Shown one piece after another: positions 1-7,974 of a stretch of 64,000 bases of DNA. The notes beneath the pieces are model-generated. The model was given only the letters and a program-made list of their open reading frames with translations, did not search any database and was not told where the DNA came from. Numbering within the stretch: position 1 is the first letter of the stretch; the number at the start of each line of letters is the position of its first letter. The position numbers and the translations under genes are program-made. Source of the stretch: Sergeia podlipaevii (Eukaryota > Euglenozoa > Kinetoplastea > Trypanosomatida > Trypanosomatidae); the NCBI GenBank assembly GCA_030849805.1, contig JASANZ010002232.1, forward strand, positions 22,598-86,597. Direction: 5' to 3'.

Positions 1-674
1 ACCTCTATTCCTTGAGAGTGGCCTATTATACTGAGCACGCCATGAGGACGCAGAACGCGATGCGCAAGGGAGATGTGCCATGGCGCGTCAAATAGCATTT
101 CCTCCCCAAACACATTACTAGCGAAGACCACCACGTCCATAGACTGAGGTGGAAGTGTCTCCAGTGGAGAAGTGTAGGCAGTCTTGCGGGGAATAAGAAA
201 CGGCACCAGAGAAGAAGCCTCTGCAGGCGTCGGCTGTACAGCCAAAGGTGAGCTCGTGCTAGCACAAGTGGATGATGACGCGGCTGATGTTGATGAACTC
301 TCTATAGACGCTTCAGTCGAGCACATGCCTGTTGCAGTAGTTGAAGAAAAAGCTGCACGCTCGCTGGGCCGCAGCGGTGCAATGTGTGCTCCTGGAAGAT
401 GTGCTGCGCCACGACGCAGTAGCGTCTGTGTATGTTCACGAGACATGTTTGAGGGACAGACGATGAAGCTGTCTTTGTAAAAAGGAGCGCAATCGGCTAA
501 GGTAGCAAGCCACGCATCCACAGGCTCAGCAGGGTGTGCCTGAGGCCCACGGTGGTAACCATGAAGTGCGGGACTAGAGGCAGAGGGAAGCCGCTGCCTC
601 TGGGGCTGCTTGATACGACGCTGTTGTAAGGTGCGGGTGGTACGTAACCATCCAAGAACCTGAGGAGGCCACAT
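1..674 (-). CDS. Methyltransferase-like protein, 3'-truncated by the window edge
   Basis: The frame is open from an ATG at 674 to the left edge without a stop, giving about 224 codons with the C-terminus outside the window. A good trans-splice acceptor AG lies at 723-724 after a pyrimidine-rich stretch, and no other ATG lies between it and 674, which supports this start. The N-terminus (MWPPQVLGWLRTTRT, then many Q and R) looks like a mitochondrial presequence. The last ~50 residues before the edge contain MDVVVFASNVFGE, then APWHISLAHRVLRPHGVLSI. This resembles motif IV and the following helix/strand of class I SAM-dependent methyltransferases of the trans-aconitate methyltransferase/Methyltransf_11 type (consensus W, then E.RVLKPGG.L). 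The usual glycine-rich motif I (GxGxG) is not visible upstream, and the middle is Ser/Thr/Ala-rich, so the protein is divergent or the cofactor motif is degenerate. The family call is an inference; the reaction is unknown. Confidence 0.55.
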   Translation of the reverse strand, partial: MWPPQVLGWLRTTRTLQQRRIKQPQRQRLPSASSPALHGYHRGPQAHPAEPVDAWLATLADCAPFYKDSFIVCPSNMSREHTQTLLRRGAAHLPGAHIAPLRPSERAAFSSTTATGMCSTEASIESSSTSAASSSTCASTSSPLAVQPTPAEASSLVPFLIPRKTAYTSPLETLPPQSMDVVVFASNVFGEEMLFDAPWHISLAHRVLRPHGVLSIIGHSQGIE

Positions 675-1207
675 GCTTCCTTTTCTGGTGTCGCGTACAA
701 GCAGTCACAAGTGAACAAATCTCTACGCAAAGCAAGCAATGATAAGGGCAGAATAATAGTAAAATATGATAAGAGGGCAAGAAGCACTTTGATTTTAAAA
801 AAAAAAATTGAAAACTGATTTCAATCTGCTAGCCGTTGAAAATACAACAGTAAACGTGGTAAGCACGTCACCACACCATCCCCCTCCCGTTTATCTTCTT
901 CATAGCACAGCTACTAGTGCAACAAAAAACTTACGATAAGTGTTGCTTCATCTGTTTTGTTGTTTACTGATACGATTCTTCAAGAATTCAACATATGAAA
1001 AAAAAGAGCCTCTTCATTCAGCAAAAGCGGCTCGCCACCAAAACAAAGGACACCACCAACCATCCTCAGCTACCTTGTCCCGATATAGACAACAGCATAA
1101 ATGTGAAACAGGAAAAAAAACGTGATGTAGATAGAAGAGGGTCAACCATCTGCCGCTTTCCCCTCCTCCCCTCCTTCGGCTTGCAACGTCCACTCCCGTA
1201 TAGAGCG
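675..1207. other. Intergenic region (5' leader of methyltransferase-like gene, 3' UTR of next gene)
   Basis: No gene recognised. On the minus strand a pyrimidine-rich tract at about 725-760 leads to the acceptor AG at 723-724, so the leader of the left-edge gene is about 48 nt. A-runs near 797-807 and 1110-1120 are typical spacer sequence. Confidence 0.6.
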
Positions 1208-2095
1208 TTAAGGAAAGGGCGCGAGAAAGCTAATCTCTGGTACGGCCTGCTGGGGTGACTTCTGCCAGCTACTGTGAGTGTGCACGCCATCGTTCATCTC
1301 GTTGCGGCGAATTGTCTCACGCCAGATACCCTGACGAAAAAACCGCGTGTGCTGCGAGAAGCGCCATTGCGTTCCACTACGAGGGTTATAGCCAACAAAT
1401 TCCGTCATCTTAGGACCGCGCTGCAGCTCATCAATAAACATGTAGCGCATGCGCGTCCATGTGCGCGGTACAAGAGGCGATTCGGCCAAACCACACTTCA
1501 TGCCGTAGCGTTTGAGCACGTCTTGCACCGGTTCCATGGCACTCCGCACGCTGGCATGGGGCAGCTTGCTGTACAAGAGGCCGCCAGGTCGCATCTCTGC
1601 GAACAGTGAACACTGCCCAATGGCATCAAGACCAACGCGGAGATCAAGCTCGCCGTTTGAGGAGGGCACTATCAGCCCCCAATCTGCGTCTGGCACAAAA
1701 ATAGGATTGAGAACCACTGGAGTGCTCTGGCCTGTGATATACATGACAACAGGCCCCGCTCTCACCGCATTCAACTCCTTATTGTCAGCGCTATCTTTAC
1801 CATTACTACTAGCATTACTATCCTTCTTGCCACTTCTATTGCTTCTAACCCGATCGCCATATGAAGGGGCGGCATAAACCACCTCCTCCGTGTGAAACCC
1901 ATTGGGGAGACGCACAGAGGGACTGCGCAGCTGCTCTAGCCAGCTGAGCGGCGCCACAGTAACAGGGAGCAAGGGATCCACTAAGGCTTCCTCCACACGA
2001 ATTGAGCGACGATGATCTCGAGAAGTGACCTTATAGTCAACAAACATGTCACCATACTTCATATAAAACAGAAAAAAACGACTGCGACGCAACAT
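1208..2095 (-). CDS. Conserved-type protein of unknown function, possibly mitochondrial
   Basis: An ORF of 295 codons with an ATG start. I do not recognise the family. The N-terminus (MLRRSRFFLFYMKYG) is basic and hydrophobic with no acidic residue in the first 15, consistent with a mitochondrial targeting peptide. The body has a low-complexity Ser/Asn/Lys insert at about residues 88-108 between two globular-looking parts. The C-terminal part has a dense aromatic/basic segment (FVGYNPRSGTQWRF, then RFFRQGIWRETIRRNE) such as is seen in trypanosomatid mitoribosomal or RNA-binding subunits, but this is only a compositional resemblance. A splice acceptor (pyrimidine-rich stretch then TTTAG) lies within about 40 nt upstream of the ATG, so the start is well supported. 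Confidence 0.75.
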   Translation of the reverse strand: MLRRSRFFLFYMKYGDMFVDYKVTSRDHRRSIRVEEALVDPLLPVTVAPLSWLEQLRSPSVRLPNGFHTEEVVYAAPSYGDRVRSNRSGKKDSNASSNGKDSADNKELNAVRAGPVVMYITGQSTPVVLNPIFVPDADWGLIVPSSNGELDLRVGLDAIGQCSLFAEMRPGGLLYSKLPHASVRSAMEPVQDVLKRYGMKCGLAESPLVPRTWTRMRYMFIDELQRGPKMTEFVGYNPRSGTQWRFSQHTRFFRQGIWRETIRRNEMNDGVHTHSSWQKSPQQAVPEISFLAPFP

Positions 2096-2524
2096 TCTAG
2101 AGCGTTTGTAGAGGAGGGTAGGCTAAAGTAAATGAACAAAGGAAACAGCAGTAACCCCTTTGAACTGTAAAAAAAATCTGTGACTACTCAATTATGAAAA
2201 CAACCACGTGTAAAAAAAAAAAGGAGGGAAAAAAATGCATAAAGGTGTATAAGTCTAAACAAGTAGGTTGAAGACATCAGCAAAGTAAAAAAAAAAAACA
2301 CACATGCTTCCCATTCTAGCTCAATACACGCATCCTATTTGATCAAAAGAAAAAAAGGCCATCACATCGAAATTGTTGTATCTGAATATTCGTAATCATA
2401 ATCATAATAATAAAAAAAGGGAAAACAAATAGTGAGCGCTTGCTCCGTGCGTGTATATTACATAAAAAAAAATGTCTGAGGTATCTACAGCGGGCAACTT
2501 TGCTCAAAAAGAAAAAATTATGCT
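2096..2524. other. Intergenic region, A-rich
   Basis: Contains the splice acceptor region for the 295-residue protein on its left and the 3' UTR of KMP-11 copy 1 on its right. A-runs at about 2211-2221, 2287-2298 and 2464-2472 read as T-tracts on the sense strand. No ORF of interest or RNA gene seen. Confidence 0.6.
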
Positions 2525-2803
2525 TTACTTGCCGGGGAACTGGGCGTTCTTCTGCTGCTCAAGGAGCTCAGAGAACTTCTGCTTGAAGTGCTCGGAGTGC
2601 TCGCCCATCTTCTTGTTGAACTTATCAGTGTGCTCCTGGATCATCTTCTCAAACTTCTCGTAGTGCTCCTTCATCTCGGGGGAGAGAGTGGACTCATCGG
2701 GCTTGTCGGCGAAGAACTTCTTGTTCTGCTCCTCCATCTTCTTGGCGAACTCGGCATCGAGGCGGTCGAGCTTGGCGGCGAATTCTTCGTAGGTGGTAGC
2801 CAT
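2525..2803 (-). CDS. KMP-11: Kinetoplastid membrane protein 11, copy 1
   Basis: A 92-residue protein, the usual KMP-11 length, beginning MATTYEEFAAKLDRLDAEFA and ending QKNAQFPGK. KMP-11 is an abundant, highly helical, amphipathic protein found only in kinetoplastids. It is associated with the flagellum, flagellar pocket and basal bodies and is required for flagellar attachment and cytokinesis in trypanosomes. The sequence is almost all charged helix, predicted as two helices separated by the PDESTLSP loop (about residues 35-42). There is no signal peptide or hydrophobic membrane span. Residue 67 is Gly, where Trypanosoma and Leishmania proteins have His. It is the 3'-most member of a five-gene tandem array. 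A pyrimidine tract and AG at 2844-2845 predict a 40-nt leader. Confidence 0.97.
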   Translation of the reverse strand: MATTYEEFAAKLDRLDAEFAKKMEEQNKKFFADKPDESTLSPEMKEHYEKFEKMIQEHTDKFNKKMGEHSEHFKQKFSELLEQQKNAQFPGK

Positions 2804-3363
2804 GGTTGAAATTGGAGGTGTTGAGAAGTATTAAATGAAAATCCTAGAGTAATTTGTAATTAACATCATAAAAAAACAAATAAGACAGTAAAGCGGAGGA
2901 TATTAAATCAATGAACGCATATTCGCAAGAGAGAAACATAAGGTAAAAAATGTATATGATACAACGAAAAAGGAAGCTATTGTTATCATAGCAGCCACAA
3001 CACAAGATATGAAGCGGCATTTATACGGGCATGTTCTTTTCTTTTTGTTTTATCATTCTGTTCTAAATAGAAAGAAAAAAGAGAAAAGTAGCGCCTGCGT
3101 CACCTGAACATCCAGCATTTTCTTTAGAGCAACGTACTACTTGAAGTCATCATCTTCCAGTGAAGAGGAAGAGAGGTGTGATGCAATTCCATCTAAGCTC
3201 AGAAATTGTATTGAGCACAAGAAAACACCATTCCGCCAGCATGATGATCTCCCTCTTTTAAAAGATCCCGTAGTATAAATACATGTTGTTGTTACGATGA
3301 AAAAAGCTTTCCGCTTATGCATGTTCAGTAGCGGACAGCGTGTTCTGTAAACGCACGCACGCT
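2804..3363. other. KMP-11 intergenic spacer 1-2 (560 nt)
   Basis: Unique sequence, not shared with the other KMP-11 spacers apart from about 45 nt next to the start codon. It holds the leader and acceptor of copy 1 and the 3' UTR of copy 2. No additional gene is supported; a 61-codon minus-strand frame at 3137-3322 has no recognisable features. Confidence 0.6.
2844..2888 (-). promoter_or_regulatory. Predicted trans-splice acceptor of KMP-11 copy 1
   Basis: Read on the minus strand, a T-rich tract (2866-2888) is followed by the first AG at 2844-2845, 40 nt before the KMP-11 ATG. The leader downstream of this AG is nearly identical in copy 3 and partly shared with copy 4, so homology extends beyond the coding sequence up to about the acceptor. 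This is an inference from the usual kinetoplastid rule (polypyrimidine tract, then first AG). Confidence 0.6.
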
Positions 3364-3642
3364 TTACTTGCCCGGGAACTGGGCGTTCTTCTGCTGCTCA
3401 AGGAGCTCAGAGAACTTCTGCTTGAAGTGCTCGGAGTGCTCGCCCATCTTCTTGTTGAACTTATCAGTGTGCTCCTGGATCATCTTTTCAAACTTCTCGT
3501 AGTGCTCCTTCATCTCGGGGGAGAGAGTGGACTCATCGGGCTTGTCAGCGAAGAACTTCTTGTTCTGCTCCTCCATCTTCTTGGCGAACTCGGCATCGAG
3601 GCGGTCGAGCTTGGCGGCGAACTCTTCGTAGGTGGTGGCCAT
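3364..3642 (-). CDS. KMP-11: Kinetoplastid membrane protein 11, copy 2
   Basis: The protein is identical to copy 1. The nucleotide sequence differs at only a few synonymous positions, such as the GGC/GGG glycine near the stop, a Phe codon and an Ala codon. The 5' leader next to the ATG (TTCAAC shared, then diverging) is less similar to copy 1 than copies 3 and 4 are. Regulation in this family is post-transcriptional through 3' UTRs. The 3' UTR of this copy is unrelated in sequence to those of the other copies, so the copies could be expressed differently. Confidence 0.97.
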   Translation of the reverse strand: MATTYEEFAAKLDRLDAEFAKKMEEQNKKFFADKPDESTLSPEMKEHYEKFEKMIQEHTDKFNKKMGEHSEHFKQKFSELLEQQKNAQFPGK

Positions 3643-4385
3643 GGTTGAAAGACTGTTGAGTATAAAGAAACTTTTAAAATCTTCTATTATTCAAAGCAAC
3701 AAAAAAAGAACAATGAAAAAGATTCAATTTGCAGTTTACTTGTGAAAAGACGCGTCTTCATATCCCGCGTATCTAATACCATGCAAAGGCAGTTGCATAG
3801 ACATACTAGACGGGAAAAGAACAGGAATCTCAGCCACCCGTTCAGCCTTATTTAATCTCCGGCTGCTCAATGAGTAGCACTTGTGTCTAGCTTTCTTTGT
3901 TTGTTTTCTTTGTGTGCGTCTGTATATGTGTGCAACAGCACCCACATATATTTTTTACCCTTTAGCTGTCACCCGCAAAGAAAGAAACTTGAAACAGGAG
4001 TTCTTAGTGAACGGATCAACAGCTATCACACAAAGTCCGGTACCTACTTCCACGGCAGCTACCGAATAAAAACCTCCCCGGGTATGAACTGTTATACATT
4101 CAAAAAAAAAGGGGATAAAAAAATACATACTTAAACTTCTATTTTTCCAATAAAGAAGAAACCAAAAAAATAAAGCCAAAGACACAAACAAACAGCATCA
4201 AGCGTAAAACAAAAAAAAAGGTATCGAAGAATATAATGACGCCCTTTCCTTACCCTGCCTGAGTATCTGCATCTGTCTGCAAGATAGAACGGGTGCAAGC
4301 ACAAGCAACACAGTTAATGCAGAAAAAAAAAGCACATAATACCTGCGTCAAACTATGCATGCAGATGTTCAGCAGAATCTACGCT
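3643..4385. other. KMP-11 intergenic spacer 2-3 (743 nt)
   Basis: Unique spacer. The left part holds the leader of copy 2, the right part the 3' UTR of copy 3. A 69-codon minus-strand frame (3736-3945) was considered and not accepted as a gene. A-runs at 4101-4108 and 4210-4219 are typical. Confidence 0.6.
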
Positions 4386-4664
4386 TTACTTGCCGGGGAA
4401 CTGGGCGTTCTTCTGCTGCTCAAGGAGCTCAGAGAACTTCTGCTTGAAGTGCTCAGAGTGCTCGCCCATCTTCTTGTTGAACTTATCAGTGTGCTCCTGG
4501 ATCATCTTCTCAAACTTCTCGTAGTGCTCCTTCATCTCGGGGGAGAGAGTGGACTCATCGGGCTTGTCGGCGAAGAACTTCTTGTTCTGCTCCTCCATCT
4601 TCTTGGCGAACTCGGCATCGAGGCGGTCGAGCTTGGCGGCGAATTCTTCGTAGGTGGTAGCCAT
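4386..4664 (-). CDS. KMP-11: Kinetoplastid membrane protein 11, copy 3
   Basis: The protein is identical to copies 1, 2 and 5 (92 residues, Gly67). The 5' leader immediately upstream matches copy 1 over about 45 nt up to the probable acceptor (TTTAG near 4708), the longest non-coding match in the array. This suggests that copies 1 and 3 are the most recently related or most recently converted pair. Function and localisation are as for copy 1. Confidence 0.97.
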   Translation of the reverse strand: MATTYEEFAAKLDRLDAEFAKKMEEQNKKFFADKPDESTLSPEMKEHYEKFEKMIQEHTDKFNKKMGEHSEHFKQKFSELLEQQKNAQFPGK

Positions 4665-5155
4665 GGTTGAAATTGTAGGTGTTGAGAAGTATTAAATGAA
4701 AACCCTAAAGATATTTTTTCATTTATTTTCATTTTGTTTTTGTTTTGAATTGTAGTAAAGCGTAAGGAAAAATATTTAAATGAGTAGAGAAGAAAAAAAA
4801 AAAATGAGTACTGCTTCAACAGCTAATTGAATAAACGGCACAGCATGAGCGCGCACATGCACAAAAAGAGATAACTCTTGAATTGTCTGCGCAATCCATT
4901 GAAACTCAATGGCAACAAAGGCCCTCTCAAGCATTTGCATTGCGCTGTATAGACGTATAGTTGTTTTCGCTTTGCTTTTTTTTCTTTTGCATAATGATCC
5001 ATTTGTTCTCTAGATCAATGCATATATATACTTTGCATTATTACTTTTTTTTCATTCACTCCCAAAGGAAGTGTATGTACTGTTCTACGGAACAAGAAAA
5101 AAATTGGGGAGGGAGAAAAACATCATCACAAAACTGCATAACGTAAACAATCTCT
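4665..5155. other. KMP-11 intergenic spacer 3-4 (491 nt)
   Basis: The shortest spacer in the array. It contains the leader of copy 3, a T-rich sense-strand tract opposite the A-run at 4793-4804, and the 3' UTR of copy 4. Nothing else recognised. Confidence 0.6.
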
Positions 5156-5434
5156 CTACTTGCCGGGGAACTGGGCGTTCTTCTGCTGCTCAAGGAGCTC
5201 AGAGAACTTCTGCTTGAAGTGCTCAGAGTGCTCAGCCATCTTCTTGTTGAACTTATCAGTGTGCTCCTGGATCATCTTCTCAAACTTCTCGTAGTGCTCC
5301 TTCATCTCGGGGGAGAGAGTGGACTCATCGGGCTTGTCGGCGAAGAACTTCTTGTTCTGCTCCTCCATCTTCTTGGCGAACTCGGCATCGAGGCGGTCGA
5401 GCTTGGCGGCGAACTCTTCGTAGGTGGTGGCCAT
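5156..5434 (-). CDS. KMP-11: Kinetoplastid membrane protein 11, copy 4 (Gly67Ala variant)
   Basis: The only copy whose protein differs: residue 67 in KKMxEHSEH is Ala (GCT) instead of Gly (GGC). That site lies in the second helix, where other trypanosomatids have His. Two neighbouring nucleotide changes sit in the same stretch (CTCAGCC against CTCGCCC on the plus strand). All other residues match. The leader next to the ATG is partly shared with copies 1 and 3. Ala is a better helix former than Gly, so a mild structural effect is conceivable; this is inference. Confidence 0.97.
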   Translation of the reverse strand: MATTYEEFAAKLDRLDAEFAKKMEEQNKKFFADKPDESTLSPEMKEHYEKFEKMIQEHTDKFNKKMAEHSEHFKQKFSELLEQQKNAQFPGK

Positions 5435-6115
5435 GGTTGAAATTGTAAGTGTTGAGAGTTTTTATAGATATTTCTTATTAAATGAGAAAAAAAGAATTTG
5501 CGAAGAAATAAACAGAAAATAAACAAACAAAGAATTTATAGTCAGCAAAAAGTGGTTAGCCACACATGGTAACTAAAACATAGATAATAACAAAACCAAC
5601 GGCAAAAAAAAGGTAGAGTTAGGGAGGCAAGAGCTCCGTGCCAATATCGCCTGGACATTTTCTTTTGGTATTGAGTTTTTCTTTTTAAAAAATTCCTTTT
5701 TTTTTGTCTGATTTGTACGTCTCCAAAAAAGAAAAAAAAAAAGAGATGCACGGGAAAGTAATATTTAAAGTAGGTGCATCTGGTACACACACACATACAG
5801 CACCACTCTAATGAATGCGGCAACTACTAAATAGCACAAAATTCGTACTATTTTGAAACAACGAAACTCACAAGCTCACAAAGAAAAAAAAAAATGACAG
5901 CATTGAACAATATCAAGAAAGAAAAATAATAATAACAATTGCACACTCGCACTCCACCCTGTTAGGCACTAAAGAAAAAAAAAAGGAAGGAAGGACGGAA
6001 GGCATACCTACACAAGTGGGAAGCGTGCACAAGTTATATCTATCGTTCACCCAATAATGCGCATTTCTTCTTTTGTTGTTGTTATCATAGTCAAAGGCAT
6101 TTTTATGTATACATA

Positions 6116-6147
<32 letters not shown>

Positions 6148-6224
6148 AAGAAGAGGCGTCTGCTCCATTGCGTTAAAGCAGTGAGCGGCGGGCTAATGCG
6201 AACGCACACACACACACAATCTCT
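5435..6224. other. KMP-11 intergenic spacer 4-5 (790 nt)
   Basis: The longest spacer of the array, unique in sequence. It contains T- and A-runs around 5695-5740 and a CT/TA dinucleotide stretch near its right end (annotated separately). No gene recognised. Confidence 0.6.
6113..6147. repeat. CT/TA dinucleotide microsatellite
   Basis: About eight CT units run directly into about eight TA units in the 3' UTR of KMP-11 copy 5. On the sense strand this reads TA-repeat then GA-repeat. Only this copy carries it. Confidence 0.85.
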
Positions 6225-6503
6225 CTACTTGCCCGGGAACTGAGCGTTCTTCTGCTGCTCAAGGAGCTCAGAGAACTTCTGCTTGAAGTGCTCGGAATGC
6301 TCGCCCATCTTCTTGTTGAACTTATCAGTGTGCTCCTGGATCATCTTCTCAAACTTCTCGTAGTGCTCCTTCATCTCGGGGGAGAGAGTGGACTCATCGG
6401 GCTTGTCGGCGAAGAACTTCTTGTTCTGCTCCTCCATCTTCTTGGCGAACTCGGCATCGAGGCGGTCGAGCTTGGCGGCGAACTCTTCGTAGGTGGTAGC
6501 CAT
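6225..6503 (-). CDS. KMP-11: Kinetoplastid membrane protein 11, copy 5 (5'-most copy)
   Basis: The first copy in transcription order. The protein is identical to copies 1-3. The frame stays open for 33 codons upstream of the ATG at 6503, but that stretch is pyrimidine-tract-like (MFFFLFDALSLRSLF). All other copies start at the equivalent MATTYEE, so the shorter start is used here. The leader next to the ATG (TTCAGCC) differs from the other copies, marking this as the array boundary. Confidence 0.97.
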   Translation of the reverse strand: MATTYEEFAAKLDRLDAEFAKKMEEQNKKFFADKPDESTLSPEMKEHYEKFEKMIQEHTDKFNKKMGEHSEHFKQKFSELLEQQKNAQFPGK

Positions 6504-6870
6504 GGCTGAAATTGGAACTGTGTATGTAAACTGCAAATATAAGCGAAGCTTTCGTCTGAAAAGAGATCTTAGTGAAAGAGCGTCAAAAAGAAAAAAAAAC
6601 AAAAAAAAGCAAATTTGGCAAAGGAGAAAAGAAGAAGGTATACTGAAATCCCTAATTTCTTTACTGCAAGCAAAAGTACACTAAAATAACGCAAGACTAC
6701 CAGCCCTCTTCCTCAAAAAAAAAAAAAATAGAGTGAGCAAAATTGAAAGTGTTGTGTTTGTGGTTCTTCATCTTTTTTTTTTTTGGATTGATTTGTTCGT
6801 GCTCTGCTTGACATTCACCCACCACATCAGACAAATGCATGAATGACAATTTATCCTTCTCCCTCTCCGA
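6504..6870. other. Intergenic region upstream of the KMP-11 array
   Basis: A/T homopolymer-rich. It holds the leader and acceptor of KMP-11 copy 5 and the short 3' UTR of the RRM-like gene. A-run at 6716-6729 and T-run at 6771-6784. No gene seen. Confidence 0.6.
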
Positions 6871-7974
6871 TCACCACTTGGGAAAACAAATGTTGCCGTA
6901 GGCATCACGCAGAGCCCCATATCTGCCACCACTATGCGCCATCATCGCGGACATCGCCTCCAGCACTTCATTCTTCTTTGCCAACTGCACACTGGGCTCC
7001 TGTGGAGCTCCCTCTGCAAGCTGAAAAAAGGCAGGAGAAAAAGGGGAAGCTCCCGTTTCATGTAAGTGAAGGAGACGATGATCAATGCGAGGACGTGGGC
7101 ACACCGCAACCGTCCACGACAACTGACGGCCTCCGTCATCGCCAGTGCTAACGCGCGTTCGCTCCATGAGTTGTGCTGCAGTGTGTGCATCAACAATCAC
7201 ATGAACTTCGTTCTCAGAGATACGCTGCAGGGACCGCACGTGGCCAAGAGTGGCTCGGCGGATGGCATTGGCAACATCTTCGAACAGACTCACAGCGGCG
7301 CCAGAGGGCAAAGAGAGTTCACCCGAGCGGCTCAACACGCTGAATGGCGCGTACAAATGTTTCAGGTCCTTGTCTCGGCATATCAGTCGCACAGTCACCT
7401 CCACATCCGCACCAGGCTGTGCAACAGGGCTAGACGCTGCTGGCTCGTCCCTCTTCGTCTCATCCTCATCATCGCTAATTAAAGGTAGTGCGTTGCTCGC
7501 CGTCATACTCGATCCCACCCCCTTTCCATCACGTTTGTTCTGCTTTCTCCTCCTCCACAGCGTGTAGCCTTCCCTCCCTCTCTTCTCTGCCGCTTTTGCC
7601 GCCTTGGCGTCTGCCACAGACGTGGAGCCAGATGCAGGCACAACAGGCCCCACCAACTCGCAGGTGAGGAGCGTGCCATTGAGATAAAAATCCGCGCGAA
7701 TGGCGTCATCTGCCGCTGCCTTGCTTGTAAAGTCAATCAGCGCTGCGCCAGTATTGACCACATCACCCCTCTCTTCTGATTGAATTGCTGCTTTACCCGT
7801 TTCAGTTGCTTTTGACGTGCCATCGCCTTCGCTACCCTTATCTGTCACACTGCGGATAATGAGTGCGTTGTGTACTCCACGGCCACCAGCGGTATAGCTG
7901 CGCAGAGCATCGTAGAATGTTTCGAGTGACACATCTAAAGGGATGCCTGTGACGAGGACTCTGAAGGCTACCAT
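6871..7974 (-). CDS. Putative RNA-binding protein with N-terminal RRM-like domain
   Basis: 367 codons, ATG start. Residues 1-115 can be read as a divergent RRM: beta1 with RNP2-like FRVLVTGIP, helix DVSLETFYDALRSY, beta2/3 region with GAALIDFTS at the RNP1 place, helix KAAADDAIRADF, and a final strand LLTCELVG. An insert rich in Lys/Glu/Gly separates beta2 from beta3. A basic linker (about 125-150, WRRRKQNKRDGKG) follows. A second alpha/beta region (about 190-300, with GADVEVTVRLICR and EVHVIVDAHTAAQLM) may be another degenerate RRM. The C-terminus ends GNICFPKW. The RRM assignment is from pattern only; the RNA target is unknown. Confidence 0.7.
   Translation of the reverse strand: MVAFRVLVTGIPLDVSLETFYDALRSYTAGGRGVHNALIIRSVTDKGSEGDGTSKATETGKAAIQSEERGDVVNTGAALIDFTSKAAADDAIRADFYLNGTLLTCELVGPVVPASGSTSVADAKAAKAAEKRGREGYTLWRRRKQNKRDGKGVGSSMTASNALPLISDDEDETKRDEPAASSPVAQPGADVEVTVRLICRDKDLKHLYAPFSVLSRSGELSLPSGAAVSLFEDVANAIRRATLGHVRSLQRISENEVHVIVDAHTAAQLMERTRVSTGDDGGRQLSWTVAVCPRPRIDHRLLHLHETGASPFSPAFFQLAEGAPQEPSVQLAKKNEVLEAMSAMMAHSGGRYGALRDAYGNICFPKW

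Noticed and set aside
3736..3945. 69-codon minus-strand frame between KMP-11 copies 2 and 3
   Set aside because: Not present in the other spacers, no motif, and the first half is translated A-rich spacer. Possible but unsupported.
2525..6503. CRISPR-like or mobile-element interpretation of the repeated 279-nt units
   Set aside because: The repeats are complete KMP-11 coding sequences in direct orientation with no terminal repeats, target duplications or transposase.
6225..6602. 33-codon N-terminal extension of KMP-11 copy 5
   Set aside because: The extension is the pyrimidine-rich leader; the other four copies start at MATTYEE.
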